A DNA stretch of 64,000 nucleotides from Sorghum bicolor (lineage: Eukaryota; Streptophyta; Magnoliopsida; Poales; Poaceae). The stretch's first letter is position 1. The number at the start of each line of letters is the position of its first letter. The translations under genes and the position numbers were made by a program. The stretch covers positions 16,977,202-17,041,201 of the forward strand of contig NC_012873.2 of assembly GCF_000003195.3 (NCBI RefSeq), in the 5' to 3' direction. Below, piece by piece: positions 21,865-34,514 of the stretch. The notes beneath the pieces are model-generated. The model made no database searches, had not been told where the DNA came from, and saw nothing but the letters and a program-made list of their open reading frames with translations.

Positions 21865-24800
21865 TGTGGCAGAACCCCCTAAGTGTTTGGGCCCACCGGC
21901 ACCTGCCATTGTCCTAAGGACCTCTGACGGTGATGCCGGGAGTCCTCCCACCTTAGAAGTCCGATGAGCATCGCGGGACGCTCATTCCACTGCTACCTGT
22001 GGCGTGCCTAGCTGGCTCGTTCTGACCACTAGCAATGGTCAAACAACGAGAACTGCTTCTTCTCGCCCTTACAGGATAGCAAGTGGCCACCTTAACACCA
22101 GGATCATTCGTTGCGAAGATAAAGCAGTAACTCAAACGACACAAGACTAAAATAATATTTCAGAGTAAAACAGCGGAAGTGTTACATAACTTAATTTACA
22201 AAAGGAGTTCTTCCAAATAGTAGAGTGTTATTACAAGCCTGGTCCAGCGGAGCAACTTAAACTTTAATACAGAGAATACAAATTTACAGACCCTGCCCAT
22301 GGGTCACGCTCACTCTTCTTCATCGTCAACCTCGACGACGGTCACACAACAGGGTCCGAAACAAGTCGGCTCCTGCGCTTCACCTGCAATAGGGGTATTG
22401 GAACCCTGAGTACGGGAGTACTCAACAAGACTTACCCGATGGGAAAAGAGGAGAACTTAGGGATGCAGGCTTAGGGTAGACAAGGGGTGGCTGAGCAAGG
22501 AGCCAAAATGTTTTGCTAAAAGCTTACTAGTAGTGCATCCTTGTTTTCAAGTTTTAACCGCGAATTCCTCTCCCGCAGAGGCCGAGGAGTTCGAGGATAG
22601 TTTAACTAGTTGTTCCCCACAGACGAATCCGTGAGTTCCTAATCCTAACTTCAAGTATTATTTATCGATGGCCATAGCTTCATGTCGCTATGAGTCCGGG
22701 AATTGGGATCCGAACCTCATGAGACATTTTCCCCTTTCTCATTTTATCATTCAGTTGCTTATTTACATACGATGAGGGTCGAAGGAATTGAGTCTCCCAA
22801 TCGGGGAGCAACGACGATTCGAATCGCTTAGCAATCCAGCTGGAGTTCCTAACCACCCGACATATGTAGAACCAAATCTTGCATATATCAACCCAAATCT
22901 AGCTCTCCCCAAATTTGACCAGGTTCGCGGCACCCGAGAGCACAGTACCCCACCATCCTACAGCCGATCTAGATGTTTTTCCGGTCATCTCAGATCCGTA
23001 AGGTGGGCACACGTTACTCCTGCCATCTTTCCACTCCCAGTGCGCGAGTAGCTGTTCGCGTCGAGGGATCACAAGACCGGGCTTACTGAGGGCAAGTGGC
23101 TAGTACTATAAATTCTCAACCCAGCAGGCCATCAACGGAACGGTCCTTAATCGACACAGTTGGAGACACTACTTTAAGACTCCATTCTTAAAGCAAGTCC
23201 ACCGACCGGTCTCAAATTGAAACATCATTGATCATAAGTGTATTCCACAACAACCCTTCAAACTTTGCTTGAAAACCTATCTAGTAGCAGGGCTAAGCAT
23301 CCCTACGCAGTTTTTAAAGTAAAACAGGTGCCAAGGACAAGATAAAAAATATCAAAGTAGTAAATGCAGCAAGTAGGTTCACCCAATTCTCAACTATCTA
23401 ATGCAGCATTTTCAATTCATAAGTGATAAAAGATTTAAAACATTCAAGGAGGGGTAATGCATCCGGGGCTTGCCTTGGTTGCAGGGCAGAGAGGGACCCT
23501 CGGAGACTTCCCAAGTCTCGGATCCGACTTCCTCGAACGGAGCACCGACCTCGGGGTTCGGTTCAACGGGCGCTCCTTCGGTCACGGACACTACACGCAA
23601 AATGATGAATGCTCATGATAGGTGTATGACAATTATGCAAGAAGGACCGAATCGAGTACAACTCGCCTTCTTGATGCAATACAGAATTATCACTAAATAA
23701 AGTTGCTTAATATCTTAATGTTTTTACCCAAAAGGTGGCATCTGTAAACTAAGACTTTATTTAATTCATATTTATTTTAAATTAGTAATTATTAATCCTA
23801 ATTACTTTAATTAATTCTTAATTAACTATTAATGACAGTAATTAAGCATTAAGGCTAAATAATAATAAAATGTCAAAGGTCATTAGGGTTAACGACCTCA
23901 GGTTATCACACAATCCCAAAATCACTCAACCCCAATTATGAGGAGCTAAACAATCACTATTTAATTATTTTGGAATTATTATTTAAGTGCTAAATAAGGA
24001 TTTATTAATGTTTTAATCAAATATTATCCAAATGCCACCAAATTTTGTGTGGAGCCCGGGAATACCACTCAGAGGCTCTCCACAATTTTTGGTGATTTTT
24101 GGACCTCCTAATAAATTACTAAAATTCCTAGAAGTTTTATTCACTAATTAAAGAGCCAATTTTTATAGACATGCAAACTATCAGAGAAATAAATTCTAAT
24201 ATTTTTCCTAGGCTCTATACATTTTCTGGAACCTACCCAAAAAGTTTCACTATTTTTGGACCACTACACAATTCAATATTCAAATTCAAATATCAAACAT
24301 TTTTAAACAAAAAGGAAAAAAAAAAGTGCACTGTGCAGTGCTGGCGGCCTGCTCGGACCCGGCCCAAGACGGCCCGCGAGCTCTCCCGCGCTCAGCGCCC
24401 TCTCCCTCTCTCTCTCACGCGGTCGCTGACGGGCGGGTCCCGCCCGTCAGCTCCGTCTCCTTCCTAGCGCCGCGGCTCCGGCGAGCTCCAGTGAGCCGTC
24501 GGCGAGCTCTCGGCCTCCGCGGTGAGACGCGTTAGCTTCCTCGACCTCCCGCGCACCCAGGGGCACCCTTTTCTCCCACTCTCCTCTATCCTAACCCCTG
24601 TGACCACGGGCACGGCGGACGGCCGTCTCGGCCGAGCAAACGCCGGCCAGTACGAGCGAGTAGAGCGTGACTTGAGCAGCGCAAAAGCACCAGGGGCTCA
24701 CCACGACCTCAACCGAGCAAGAAGCGGCAGCGGAGAGGCTCTGGCTGACGCTGGCCACGATGACGTGCTTGCGGTGGCGCTCGGCCGGAGTTGAGAAGGG

Positions 24801-25912
24801 AAACGGCTCGGGTGGGAGCTACGGTAGAGTAGAGCGTGTGTTTGGGGGTGCAATCGGTGGCGGGGCTCAAGGCGGAGCTGCTGGGGTGCTCAAATGGCTT
24901 GGAATGGCAACGGGTGAGGCGAATTTGGTCGGCGCAGGAAACTCGTCGGCGTCGGGGTTCAAGATAAAAAAGAGGGAACTCCGGCCACTCGGGGCTTTAT
25001 CCCCACGACAGAAGGCGGTTCGCGGATGAGGACGTCCACGCGAAGCACAGCAGCAAGCAGCTGCGTGGCCAGCTGCGTGGCGGCGTGCGCGGAGGCGGCT
25101 CTGCCCCGGCGGCAGAGCACCCCCCCTGCCGATCACTGTAGGAGTCCTCATCCACAGTTTGTCTTGCGAAATTCGACCAAAACTTGAACTAAAGTCAAAT
25201 TTCCACCAAAACGAAAGTTGTACAAAATTTTGTAAACTACAAATCATCTTTTGGTGGCCATAGCTGATTCCGAGTGGAAGATAGCCAATTTGGCTAAACA
25301 GTTTGGAATTTCAACTCAAATCGATGAAATTCAAATTTTTGAATTGGGGGCAAAATAGGATTTCCAAAATTACTTTTGTTTTTCCTAAACAACTTGAAAA
25401 ACTCCCAACATGAAAGTTGCTCAACTTTTTGTGCTCTACAACTTTCATGTTGACCACTTTTCAAAATTCCAAATGGATTTTGAATTGGGGGCTTAAGTTG
25501 GAAAAGGGGACACTTTTCGGAAATCTGTATTTTCAAAATTACTTTGAATTTTGTATTGAAACTTCAAAAACTCAAAACACCAAAGTTGTACATCTTGCCA
25601 AGAGCTACCACTTTGCTTTTGAACTCAACCACAAATTTTGCTTAGTTTTTGACTTATGCAAAAGGGGCAAATCTAGGATCCAGAAATCAGGGTTTTTCCC
25701 CCCCTTAGCTTTTCGGAAAATTTCCACCCTAGGGTTTAGCAAGCACACAAGCATCAACACACCACATAAGCACACTCTACCTCCCTAAGCTCAAGCAATA
25801 AAAATAAACTTGTTTTAAGTTGATGCATACAAATGTGCTTTAACAATTATGCTTTACAATGCTTATGATGACATGATCCGTTTTTAGTAACCGTAACATC
25901 AGAGATGTTACA
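21865..25912 (-). repeat. Element D 3' LTR (left LTR)
   Basis: Starts TGTGGCAGAACC and ends GATGTTACA. As in element C, an AT-rich block (about 23700-24330) adjoins a GC-rich, CpG-rich block (about 24340-25135). That block includes a perfect 25-bp palindrome (24426-24450). The last 700 bp carry repeated AT-rich phrases around AAAGTTG and CAACTTTC. Short ORFs within it recur in the other LTR and look like no known protein. Confidence 0.95.
24426..24450. repeat. Perfect 25-bp palindrome in element D left LTR
   Basis: Two 12-bp arms, CTGACGGGCGGG and its complement, flank a single T, giving a GGGTCCC centre. The same palindrome is at 34490-34514 in the other LTR. The C and E LTRs have weaker versions with GGGACCC centres near 17404-17430 and 56692-56717. 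Confidence 0.85.
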
Positions 25913-25925
25913 GCCCTTCCCCCTT
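25913..25925 (-). other. Element D polypurine tract
   Basis: Minus strand AAGGGGGAAGGGC abuts the 3' LTR, matching the tract of element C at 18837-18849 in position and nearly in sequence. The 191 bp from here to the pol stop hold no other feature. Confidence 0.88.
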
Positions 25926-26116
25926 AAAGAAATCTCGTCCCCGAGATTTAAAACCTTAGGGTAAGTAATGGAAAAGGAAATTTGTCAAAATTCTTTCATC
26001 TTCAACTTTTCCATAAGGCAAGAAGTTGAGGAAAATACTTCATTATAAGCATATATGTACATTGAGTGCATGGCTCTGGTGACTCTTTTCCTTCACTAGA
26101 GTACACTCTCTATTTA

Positions 26117-29100
26117 TCACGTGTTGTCCTGAAGAGAAGCGTGGAATTCAGGAAAATTCTCTAACAAGTAATCTTCAGATTCCCAGGTGGCTTCCTCTTC
26201 AGAGTGCTGGCTCCATTGTATCTTGTACCATTTGGTGGTTGTTCTTCGAGTAACTCTATCTTTCTGATCCAGTACTCGGATAGGATATTCCGAATAAGTT
26301 AGATCTGGTTCAAGTTCTACACCTTCAATATCTTGAACTCGGTCTGGTACCCGAAGACACTTTTTCAGTTGAGACACATGGAATACATTATGCACCCCGG
26401 ATAATCGTTCGGGCAGTTTAAGGCGGTAAGCGACCTGTCCACATCGGTCAATGATTGGAAATGGACCAATGTAACGAGGCGCTAACTTGCCTTTAACACC
26501 AAAACGATTTACTCCTTTCATTGGGGATACTTTCAAATACACATGATCACCTTTGACGAACTTTAATGGTCGACGTCTTTTATCAGCATAACTTTTCTGT
26601 CGAGACTGAGCAACTTTCAAGTTATTTTGGATTTGTTTCACTTTGTTCTCAGTCTCTTTCACTAGGTCAACTCCGAAGAACCATCTTTCTCCAGGTTCCG
26701 ACCAGTGTAATGGAGTTCGACATCGGCGACCATACAGTGCCTCAAAAGGAGCCATCTTGATACTCTCTTGGTAGCTATTATTGTAAGAAAATTCTGCTAG
26801 AGGCAAGCAGTCATCCCACTTATCTGGAAAATTCAGGGCACAAGATCTTAATAGATCTTCTAGGGTTTGATTCACCCTTTCAGTTTGTCCACCGGTTTGA
26901 GGGTGGTAGGCCGTGCTGTATAAAAGTTTAGTGCCCAGGGACTCGTGTAAACATTTCCAGAATTGGGAGACAAATTGTGTGCCTCTATCTGACACTATTG
27001 TCTTTGGCACCCCATGTAGACTTAGGATACGGTCAAAATAAATCTTAGCATAGGTGGAGGCAGGATACAATAGCTTTACAGGCAGAAAATGTGCTGTTTT
27101 GGTGAGACGATCTACTATGACCCAAATGGAATCAAAGCCCTTGGCCGTCTTGGGCAATCCTACTATGAAATCCATACTTATGTCATCCCATTTCCATGCG
27201 GGGATAGGCAAAGGTTGCAACTCCCCAGCGGACTTGAGATGAATAGCTTTGACCTTTCGACAGGTGTCACATTGGGCCACATAGCGAGCTATCTCTATCT
27301 TCATTTTTGTCCACCAAAACCTTTGCCTTAGGTCCTGATACATCTTATTGCTTCCCGGATGAATAGAATACCTCGTGGTATGAGCTTCATCTAGGATTTG
27401 TTGACGTAGCTCAGGTACCTTTGGAACCACTAACCGGTTCTTGAACCAAATTACTCCTGCATCATCCACCTTAAAGTCTGTGGGTGCTCTATTAGAAATC
27501 TTCTCTTTAAGATGTCTCATGCCTTTGTTTTCTTTTTGTGCCCTTATGATTTGAGCTTTGAGATTGAAGTCGATCTTTAAATTGGCAAGGCTTCCTTGGG
27601 AAATCATTTCTATTCCCAAGTTCTCTAGCTCTTGGCACAAAGTTATATCCCTAGGCGTCACTGTTAAGCAATTACAGTGAGCCTTACGACTGAGGGCATC
27701 CGCTACTACATTTGCCTTTCCCGGGTGATAATGCACCTCAAGGTCGTAATCTTTAATTAACTCTAGCCACCTTCGTTGGCGCATATTAAGCTCAGCTTGA
27801 GTAAAGATATACTTCAAGCTTTTGTGATCTGTATATAGATGACATGTGTTCCCCAACAGATAATGACGCCAGATCTTTAATGCATGTACCACGGCGGCTA
27901 GTTCAAGATCATGGGTCGGGTAATTCTCTTCATGGGGTTTGAGTTGTCTGGAAGCATATGCAATTACGCGACCCTCCTGCATTAGCACATAGCCTATCCC
28001 GATTCCTGATGCATCACAATATACATCAAAGGGTTTTTCAATATCTGGCTGGGCTAAGACAGGTGCAGTTGTCAACAACCTTTTCAGAGTCTGAAAGGCT
28101 TGCTCACATTGGGGTGACCAAACAAACTTAGTTTGATTTTTGAGCAAGGTTGTGATTGATTTGGCGACTCTGGAAAAGTTCGGGATAAAACGACGGTAAT
28201 ATCCCGCCATACCCAGAAAACTACGGACCTCATGTACCGTAGTCGGGGGTTTCCAATTCAACACATCTTCTACCTTGCCTGGGTCTACAGCGACTCCCTC
28301 CGCTGATAATACATGACCCAGGAAATGGACTTTGTCCAGCCAGAACTCACATTTGCTGAACTTGGCGTATAGCTGATGTTCCCTGAGACGAGTCAGCACG
28401 ACCCTCAAATGTTCAGCATGTTCTTTCTTAGTTTTGGAGTAAATCAAAATGTCGTCAATAAAGACTACAACAAATTTATCTAGTTCTGGCATGAAGACAG
28501 AGTTCATCAGGTACATGAAATGGGCCGGTGCATTGGTCAACCCAAAGGACATCACCAAGTATTCATATAGCCCGTAACGGGTTGTAAAAGCTGTCTTGGG
28601 CACATCTTCCGGCCTAATTTTAATTTGGTGGTACCCCGATCTCAAGTCAATTTTTGAGAATACTTTGGCCCCAGCTAGCTGGTCAAACAATAAGTCAATG
28701 CGGGGCAATGGGTACTTGTTCTTAATCGTCACCTCATTTAGGGGACGATAGTCGACACATAGCCTTAATGTCTGATCTTTCTTTTTCACAAACAAGGCTG
28801 GGCAACCCCATGGAGAAGAACTGGGCTGAATAAAACCTTTCTGTAATAACTCTTGTAATTGGGTTTTTAATTCGGCCAGCTCTTTCGGTGCCATTCTGTA
28901 GGAACTTCGAGATATTCGGGCTGTTCCTGGTTTCAATTCTATACTGAATTGTACATCCCGGTCCGGAGGCAGACCTGGTAAGTCTTCAGGAAATACATCC
29001 GGAAAATCTCGAACTACCGGAATATCTTCGACTTCAGACACATTAGCGGCATGAACTTGCCCAATTGTCCGCTTGGGAGTAACTAATTGAATTAGCAAAT

Positions 29101-29173
29101 AAGAATTCTCATTGGGCAATGGGATTTTAATGGTTCGATGCAAAGTGTCTAGCACAACCCCTCGTTGCGCCAT
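26117..29173 (-). CDS. Element D pol: protease end, RT, RNase H, integrase with chromodomain
   Basis: An open frame of 1018 codons starts at ATG 29173, directly after an amber codon (29174-29176) that cuts it from gag. RT carries [33 protein letters not shown] and catalytic FIDDILIYS. RNase H has [11 protein letters not shown] and YTDHKSLKY. Integrase shows the zinc finger end CDTCRKVKA, then [17 protein letters not shown] and NQTLEDLL. The C-terminus has GPFPIIDRC and a chromodomain ([32 protein letters not shown]). All catalytic acidic residues are present. Downstream of the amber codon it could be made only by readthrough or reinitiation. Confidence 0.96.
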   Translation of the reverse strand: MAQRGVVLDTLHRTIKIPLPNENSYLLIQLVTPKRTIGQVHAANVSEVEDIPVVRDFPDVFPEDLPGLPPDRDVQFSIELKPGTARISRSSYRMAPKELAELKTQLQELLQKGFIQPSSSPWGCPALFVKKKDQTLRLCVDYRPLNEVTIKNKYPLPRIDLLFDQLAGAKVFSKIDLRSGYHQIKIRPEDVPKTAFTTRYGLYEYLVMSFGLTNAPAHFMYLMNSVFMPELDKFVVVFIDDILIYSKTKKEHAEHLRVVLTRLREHQLYAKFSKCEFWLDKVHFLGHVLSAEGVAVDPGKVEDVLNWKPPTTVHEVRSFLGMAGYYRRFIPNFSRVAKSITTLLKNQTKFVWSPQCEQAFQTLKRLLTTAPVLAQPDIEKPFDVYCDASGIGIGYVLMQEGRVIAYASRQLKPHEENYPTHDLELAAVVHALKIWRHYLLGNTCHLYTDHKSLKYIFTQAELNMRQRRWLELIKDYDLEVHYHPGKANVVADALSRKAHCNCLTVTPRDITLCQELENLGIEMISQGSLANLKIDFNLKAQIIRAQKENKGMRHLKEKISNRAPTDFKVDDAGVIWFKNRLVVPKVPELRQQILDEAHTTRYSIHPGSNKMYQDLRQRFWWTKMKIEIARYVAQCDTCRKVKAIHLKSAGELQPLPIPAWKWDDISMDFIVGLPKTAKGFDSIWVIVDRLTKTAHFLPVKLLYPASTYAKIYFDRILSLHGVPKTIVSDRGTQFVSQFWKCLHESLGTKLLYSTAYHPQTGGQTERVNQTLEDLLRSCALNFPDKWDDCLPLAEFSYNNSYQESIKMAPFEALYGRRCRTPLHWSEPGERWFFGVDLVKETENKVKQIQNNLKVAQSRQKSYADKRRRPLKFVKGDHVYLKVSPMKGVNRFGVKGKLAPRYIGPFPIIDRCGQVAYRLKLPERLSGVHNVFHVSQLKKCLRVPDRVQDIEGVELEPDLTYSEYPIRVLDQKDRVTRRTTTKWYKIQWSQHSEEEATWESEDYLLENFPEFHASLQDNT

Positions 29174-30638
29174 CTAGTTCATGCCCAAGATGACATCAAT
29201 TTCTTGGTCCTTAAGAACAATCATGCTAGTAGAAAAATTATGCCCACCAAATTCGATGGGTACTTGGTGAACCATTTCTTTGGACATCAGCCGTCCTCCT
29301 GGCGACTGTATATAAAAATGATCTTGTGTTTCCCCAATGGGTATGCCATGCTTTAACACAAAGGTGCGATTAATGAATGTATGAGATGCACCAGAATCGA
29401 AGAGCATTAAAGCAGGATGTTTCGCAACAGGAAACGTACCCATCATCACTGGTTCACCCTCTGGAATCGTCTCCACTTCAGTATGGAAGACTTGCCCTGT
29501 CTTCTTTACCGGTCTACCTTTCTGTACCTGTTGCCCTTTTTGAGCCCCAGTCCTGAACTGACTCGGCTGGGGTTGGCCCATAGGTGGCCTTTGAAAGGTA
29601 GGGTTGGTTTGGCGGGGAAAAGGGCACTCTTTAGAGAAATGCCCAGGCTTACCACAATTGAAGCAAGGGTAATTGTGGCTGGGTGAAGCAGTGGGGCGAA
29701 CACCCGGGGCGTTCGGCTGGCGTGGTGCAAAGGCGATGGCAGTAGGTCGAGAATATACCTGCTGCCCGGGTCTGTACTGTGGAGGGGAGAAAAGACCACG
29801 ATAAGGTAACGGCGCTTGGAAACGTCCGTGGCCCTGTGGATGATAAATGATTCTCTGGCGCTTTTGACCGCGACCAGAGAAAGAAGAGGAAGCAGCCTTC
29901 TTCTTGGCTTCCTTGTGTTTTCTATTCTTTTCCTCTGAGGCGATCGCAATATTTACCGCCTCATAGAAAGTAGCATTTTGGCAAGTGGTCATCATGGTCT
30001 GAAGTTTAGTATTTAGACCACGCATGAAACAGGCTTTCTTCTTTCTGTCAGTGTTCACATGATCCGTGGCATATTGAGAGAGATGATTAAACCTTGCCAC
30101 GTACTCCATAACACTTTTATCGCCTTGCTGCAAGGCGAGAAACTCTTCGGCCTTCATGGCCATGAGCCCTTCGGGGATGTAGTGGGTGCGAAACGCGTCC
30201 CTAAACTCGGTCCAGGTAACCTGGTGACCGGGAGCTTGGATAGCTAAGAAGTTCTCCCACCAGGCACCTGCAGCTCCCCGAAGCTGCTGGGCTGCAAACA
30301 GGGGCTTCTGAGTTTCTGAACACTGAATCAAACTGAACTTATGCTCCATGGTTCGGAGCTTCTAAAGGCTCATCGGCCTTAGCGAACACCGGGGGCCTGG
30401 TCTCGGTAAAGTTCACATACCGAGTCTCTCCGTCCCCGTTGCGCGGTGCCCTGAAGTTTGGAGCAGGGTGTGGTTGACGCTGTGCTAGCTCGCGCAGTAA
30501 GCGAGCGTTATCAGTTGTGGCACTTAGCAGAACAGCAATGGCGTCAGCCAAAGAAGGTGGAGCAGGTGGAGGGTTGGGGATATCATCCCCTCCCTGGGAT
30601 GTCCCAGCTCCCTCAGATCCGCGAGTACGCATCGGCAT
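29174..30638 (-). pseudogene. Element D gag and aspartic protease (one frameshift, one amber codon)
   Basis: Gag starts at ATG 30638 with a Pro-rich acidic N-terminus and shifts frame near 30340-30350, where a few bases seem lost. From there to 29177 are the Retrotrans_gag core (AAGAWWENFLA, FRDAFRTHYIPEG, EEFLALQQGDKSVMEY, ARFNHLSQYA) and a basic linker. A CCHC zinc knuckle (CFNCGKPGHFSKEC) and the protease (LMLFDSGASHTFI, MIVLKDQEIDVILG) follow. A TAG at 29174-29176 stands where element C has a TGG codon, so tryptophan probably became stop by one G-to-A change. Particle formation by this copy would need help. Confidence 0.93.
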
Positions 30639-30851
30639 CTGTTACAAGAGTTGTAGATACCTGTTACCACGTGAAATTTATAACACAGAACATATCTTAC
30701 ATTCTTCCATTCACTTATTAAACATTAGTTCAACACACCAAGAGTAAACAGGTACAACTTCTCAAACCGAAAGAGAACTTATATTACAAACCCGAACCCC
30801 ACTACGGCAAGCTAGAACTCCTACAACGACGTTGCCCTCGGTTTCATCGAA

Positions 30852-31556
30852 CTAATCGGTGTGGCCAGAGCTGTAGCCCGGGTCGTCATTGCCATCATCC
30901 TGATTACCCCCTGGGTTGTGGTCATCGGAGTCGGACTCCTCTTCATCACTGAGGCCGGGGTCGGGTTCCCCATCGTCTGCCAACTCGCCATCCGTATCCA
31001 TTTCCCCTTCGCCGGGAGGTGGGTGGAGTTGATGATACAGATCAAATGCAATATCACGATATTGCATAGCTAGGTCATTGACTGTATCTAAGTGATGTGC
31101 CAGCTCCAGTTTCTCCAGCTGGAGCTGGTCCTCTCTTTGCCACGCGACATCCCGCTGTGCGGTGACCGTGGCCGCCATCTTTACATACAAATCCTTAAGA
31201 TACCTTGCCTTGCCCAACTTTGCGTTCATCCTAGTTAGCTCATGCCTATGTGTGCTCCTAGCTTCTTCCTCTCGGGCAATGGCTGCATTCCGCTCCTCCA
31301 CCATCCGGGACAACATAGCCTCACAGTTCTCTGTAGCTTGTTTTTCTTTGGCCAGTTGAGCTTTAAGTTTACCAATCTCCATAACATTGTACATTCTCTC
31401 TCTCATCACCTCAGTCAACTCGGCGGACAACCTGTCCACCTCCTGCTGAGGCGGTGAACGGCTACTACTGGCTTGATCACTGCGTGGAGCTAGCTGGTGT
31501 CGGGGAACTCCTTTTGGACCGGTCCGCTTACGCGGGGTCTGCTTCTGACGAGCCAT
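30852..31556 (-). CDS. Element D extra ORF before gag: histone H3-tail-like N-terminus, coiled coil, acidic tail
   Basis: A 234-codon open frame lies between leader and gag, 213 bp upstream of the gag ATG. After Met the protein matches the pattern ARxKQTxRKxTGxK of the histone H3 tail with no gap (10 of 14 identical, including the K4, K9 and K14 positions). After a one-residue insertion it continues PRxQLA (H3 positions 16-21). No histone fold follows. Instead residues about 38-150 form a charged coiled coil, then LYHQLHPPP and a strongly acidic tail (residues about 185-234) with DEEESDSDD. Element C has an ORF at the same place with the same coiled-coil, LHP and acidic-tail layout but a different N-terminus. 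No function is known to me. Confidence 0.88.
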   Translation of the reverse strand: MARQKQTPRKRTGPKGVPRHQLAPRSDQASSSRSPPQQEVDRLSAELTEVMRERMYNVMEIGKLKAQLAKEKQATENCEAMLSRMVEERNAAIAREEEARSTHRHELTRMNAKLGKARYLKDLYVKMAATVTAQRDVAWQREDQLQLEKLELAHHLDTVNDLAMQYRDIAFDLYHQLHPPPGEGEMDTDGELADDGEPDPGLSDEEESDSDDHNPGGNQDDGNDDPGYSSGHTD

Positions 31557-31929
31557 CCTGTAGAGGGTAAGTTTAGATTAGTAAGAGAGACCTTAAAGGT
31601 TAGCAAGAATAGGATTGATTCTATTCACCCAACCCAAACAAGGAGGAAGGAACTTAACCAGTTAATACATCATGATGCATGCACGAACTTACGATTCCTA
31701 CTAACAATTCGTAACGTTATTACTTTAAACTTTTACAACATAGGGCAATACTTTATGTTGCTCCTCCATACCACTTCCAAAAATTCTAAGAAAGCCTATA
31801 GACAGGGGTAGATTAGGACTAAGCACTTGGACTCAAAATAGGCAGGTTCATAGTATTAGATCCAAACGAATTTTGAAGTTTTTCAATAGTTACAGCAGTC
31901 ATCTTAGCAACGAATGCTCTGATACCAGC
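31557..31929 (-). other. Element D 5' leader with tRNA-iMet primer-binding site (31916-31927)
   Basis: The 373 bp between the 5' LTR and the extra ORF contain no gene. TGGTATCAGAGC on the minus strand (31916-31927) begins two bases from the LTR end and is the exact standard plant initiator-methionine tRNA primer site. Confidence 0.95.
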
Positions 31930-34489
31930 TGTGGCAGAACCCCCTAAGTGTTTGGGCCCACCGGCACCTGCCATTGTCCTAAGGACCTCTGACGGTGATG
32001 CCGGGAGTCCTCCCACCTTAGAAGTCCGATGAGCATCGCGGGACGCTCATTCCACTGCTACCTGTGGCATACCAAGCTGGCTCGTTCTGACCACTAGCAA
32101 TGGTCAAACAACGAGAACTGCTTCTTCTCGCCCTTACAGGATAGCAAGTGGCCACCTTAACACCAGGATCATTCGTTGCGAAGATAAAGCAGTAACTCAA
32201 ACGACACAAGACTAAAATAATATTTCAGAGTAAAACAGCGGAAGTGTTACATAACTTAATTTACAAAAGGAGTTGTTCCAAATAGTAGAGTGTTATTACA
32301 AGCCTGGTCCAGTGGAGCAACTTAAATTTTAATACAGAGAATACAAATTTACAGACCCTGCCCATGGGTCACGCTCACTCTTCTTCGTCGTCAACCTCGA
32401 CGACGGTCACACAACAGGGTCCGAAACAAGTCGGCTCCTGCGCTTCACCTGCAACAGGGGTATTGGAACCCTGAGTACGGGAGTACTCAACAAGACTTAC
32501 CCGATGGGAAAAGAGGAGAACTTAGGGATGCAGGCTTAGGGTAGACAAGGGGTGGCTGAGCAAAGAGCCAAAATGTTTTGCTAAAAGCTTACTAGTAGTG
32601 CATCCTTGTTTTCAAGTTTTAACCGCGAATTCCTCTCCCGCAGAGGCCGAGGAGTTTGAGGATAGTTTAACTAGTTGTTCCCCACAGACGAATCCGTGAG
32701 TTCCTAATCCTAACGTCAAGTATTATTTATCGATGGCCATAGCTTCATGTCGCTATGAGTCCGGGAATTGGGATCCGAACCTCATGAGACATTTTCCCCT
32801 TTCTCATTTTATCATTCAGTTGCTTATTTACATACGATGAGGGTCGAAGGAATTGAGTCTCCCAATCGGGGAGCAACGACGATTCGAATCGCTTAGCAAT
32901 CCAGCTGGAGTTCCTAACCACCCGACATATGTAGAACCAAATCTTGCATATATCAACCCAAATCTAGCTCTCCCCAAATTTGACCAGGTTCGCGGCACCC
33001 GAGAGCACAGTACCCCACCATCCTACAGCCGATCTAGATGTTTTTCCGGTCATCTCAGATCCGTAAGGTGGGCACACGTTACTCCCGCCATCTTTCCACT
33101 CCCAGTGCGCGAGTAGCTGTTCGCGTCGAGGGATCACAAGACCGGGCTTACCGAGGGCAAGTGGCTAGTACTATAAATTCTCAACCCAGCAGGCCATCAA
33201 CGGAACGGCCCTTAATCGACACAGTTGGAGACACTACTTTAAGACTCCATTCTTAAAGCAAGTCCACCGACCGGTCTCAAATTGAAACATCATTGATCAT
33301 AAGTGTATTCCACAACAACCCTTCAAACTTTGCTTGAAAACCTATCTAGTAGCAGGGCTAAGCATCCCTACGCAGTTTTTAAAGTAAAACAGGTGCCAAG
33401 GACAAGATAACAAATATCAAAGTAGTAAATGCAGCAAGTAGGTTCACCCAATTCTCAACTATCTAATGCAGCATTTTCAATTCATAAGTGATAAAAGATT
33501 TAAAATATTCAAGGAGGGGTAATGCATCCGGGGCTTGCCTTGGTTGCAGGGCAGAGAGGGACCCTCGGAGACTTCCCAAGTCTCGGATCCGACTTCCTCG
33601 AACGGAGCACCGACCTCGGGGTTCGGTTCAACGGGCGCTCCTTCGGTCACGGACACTACACGCAAAATGATGAATGCTCATGATAGGTGTATGACAATTA
33701 TGCAAGAAGGACCGAATCGAGTACAACTCGCCTTCTTGATGCAATACAGAATTATCACTAAATAAAGTTGCTTAATATCTTAATGTTTTTACCCAAAAGG
33801 TGGCATCTGTAAACTAAGACTTTATTTAATTCATATTTATTTTAAATTAGTAATTATTAATCCTAATTACTTTAATTAATTCTTAATTAACTATTAATGA
33901 CAGTAATTAAGCATTAAGGCTAAATAATAATAAAATGTCAAAGGTCATTAGGGTTAACGACCTCAGGTTATCACACAATCCCAAAATCACTCAACCCCAA
34001 TTATGAGGAGCTAAACAATCACTATTTAATTATTTTGGAATTATTATTTAAGTGCTAAATAAGGATTTATTAATGTTTTAATCAAATATTATCCAAATGC
34101 CACCAAATTTTGTGTGGAGCCCGGGAATACCACTCAGAGGCTCTCCACAATTTTTGGTGATTTTTGGACCTCCTAATAAATTACTAAAATTCCTAGAAGT
34201 TTTATTCACTAATTAAAGAGCCAATTTTTATAGACATGCAAACTATCAGAGAAATAAATTCTAATATTTTTCCTAGGCTCTATACATTTTCTGGAACCTA
34301 CCCAAAAAGTTTCACTATTTTTGGACCACTACACAATTCAATATTCAAATTCAAATATCAAACATTTTTAAACAAAAAGGAAAAAAAAAGTGCACTGTGC
34401 AGTGCTGGCGGCCTGCTCGGACCCGGCCCAAGACGGCCCGCGAGCTCTCCCGCGCTCAGCGCCCTCTCCCTCTCTCTCTCACGCGGTCG

Positions 34490-34514
34490 CTGACGGGCGG
34501 GTCCCGCCCGTCAG
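34490..34514. repeat. Perfect 25-bp palindrome in element D right LTR
   Basis: The same 12+1+12 palindrome as at 24426-24450, with a GGGTCCC centre, unchanged in this LTR. Confidence 0.85.

Noticed and set aside
22788..23051. Plus-strand ORF in the D left LTR, repeated at 32853-33116
   Set aside because: Identical because the LTRs are duplicates; no family resemblance; opposite strand to the element.
30852..31556. Captured histone H3 gene
   Set aside because: Only about 22 residues resemble H3; the rest is coiled coil and acidic tail, so it is a tail mimic, not a histone.
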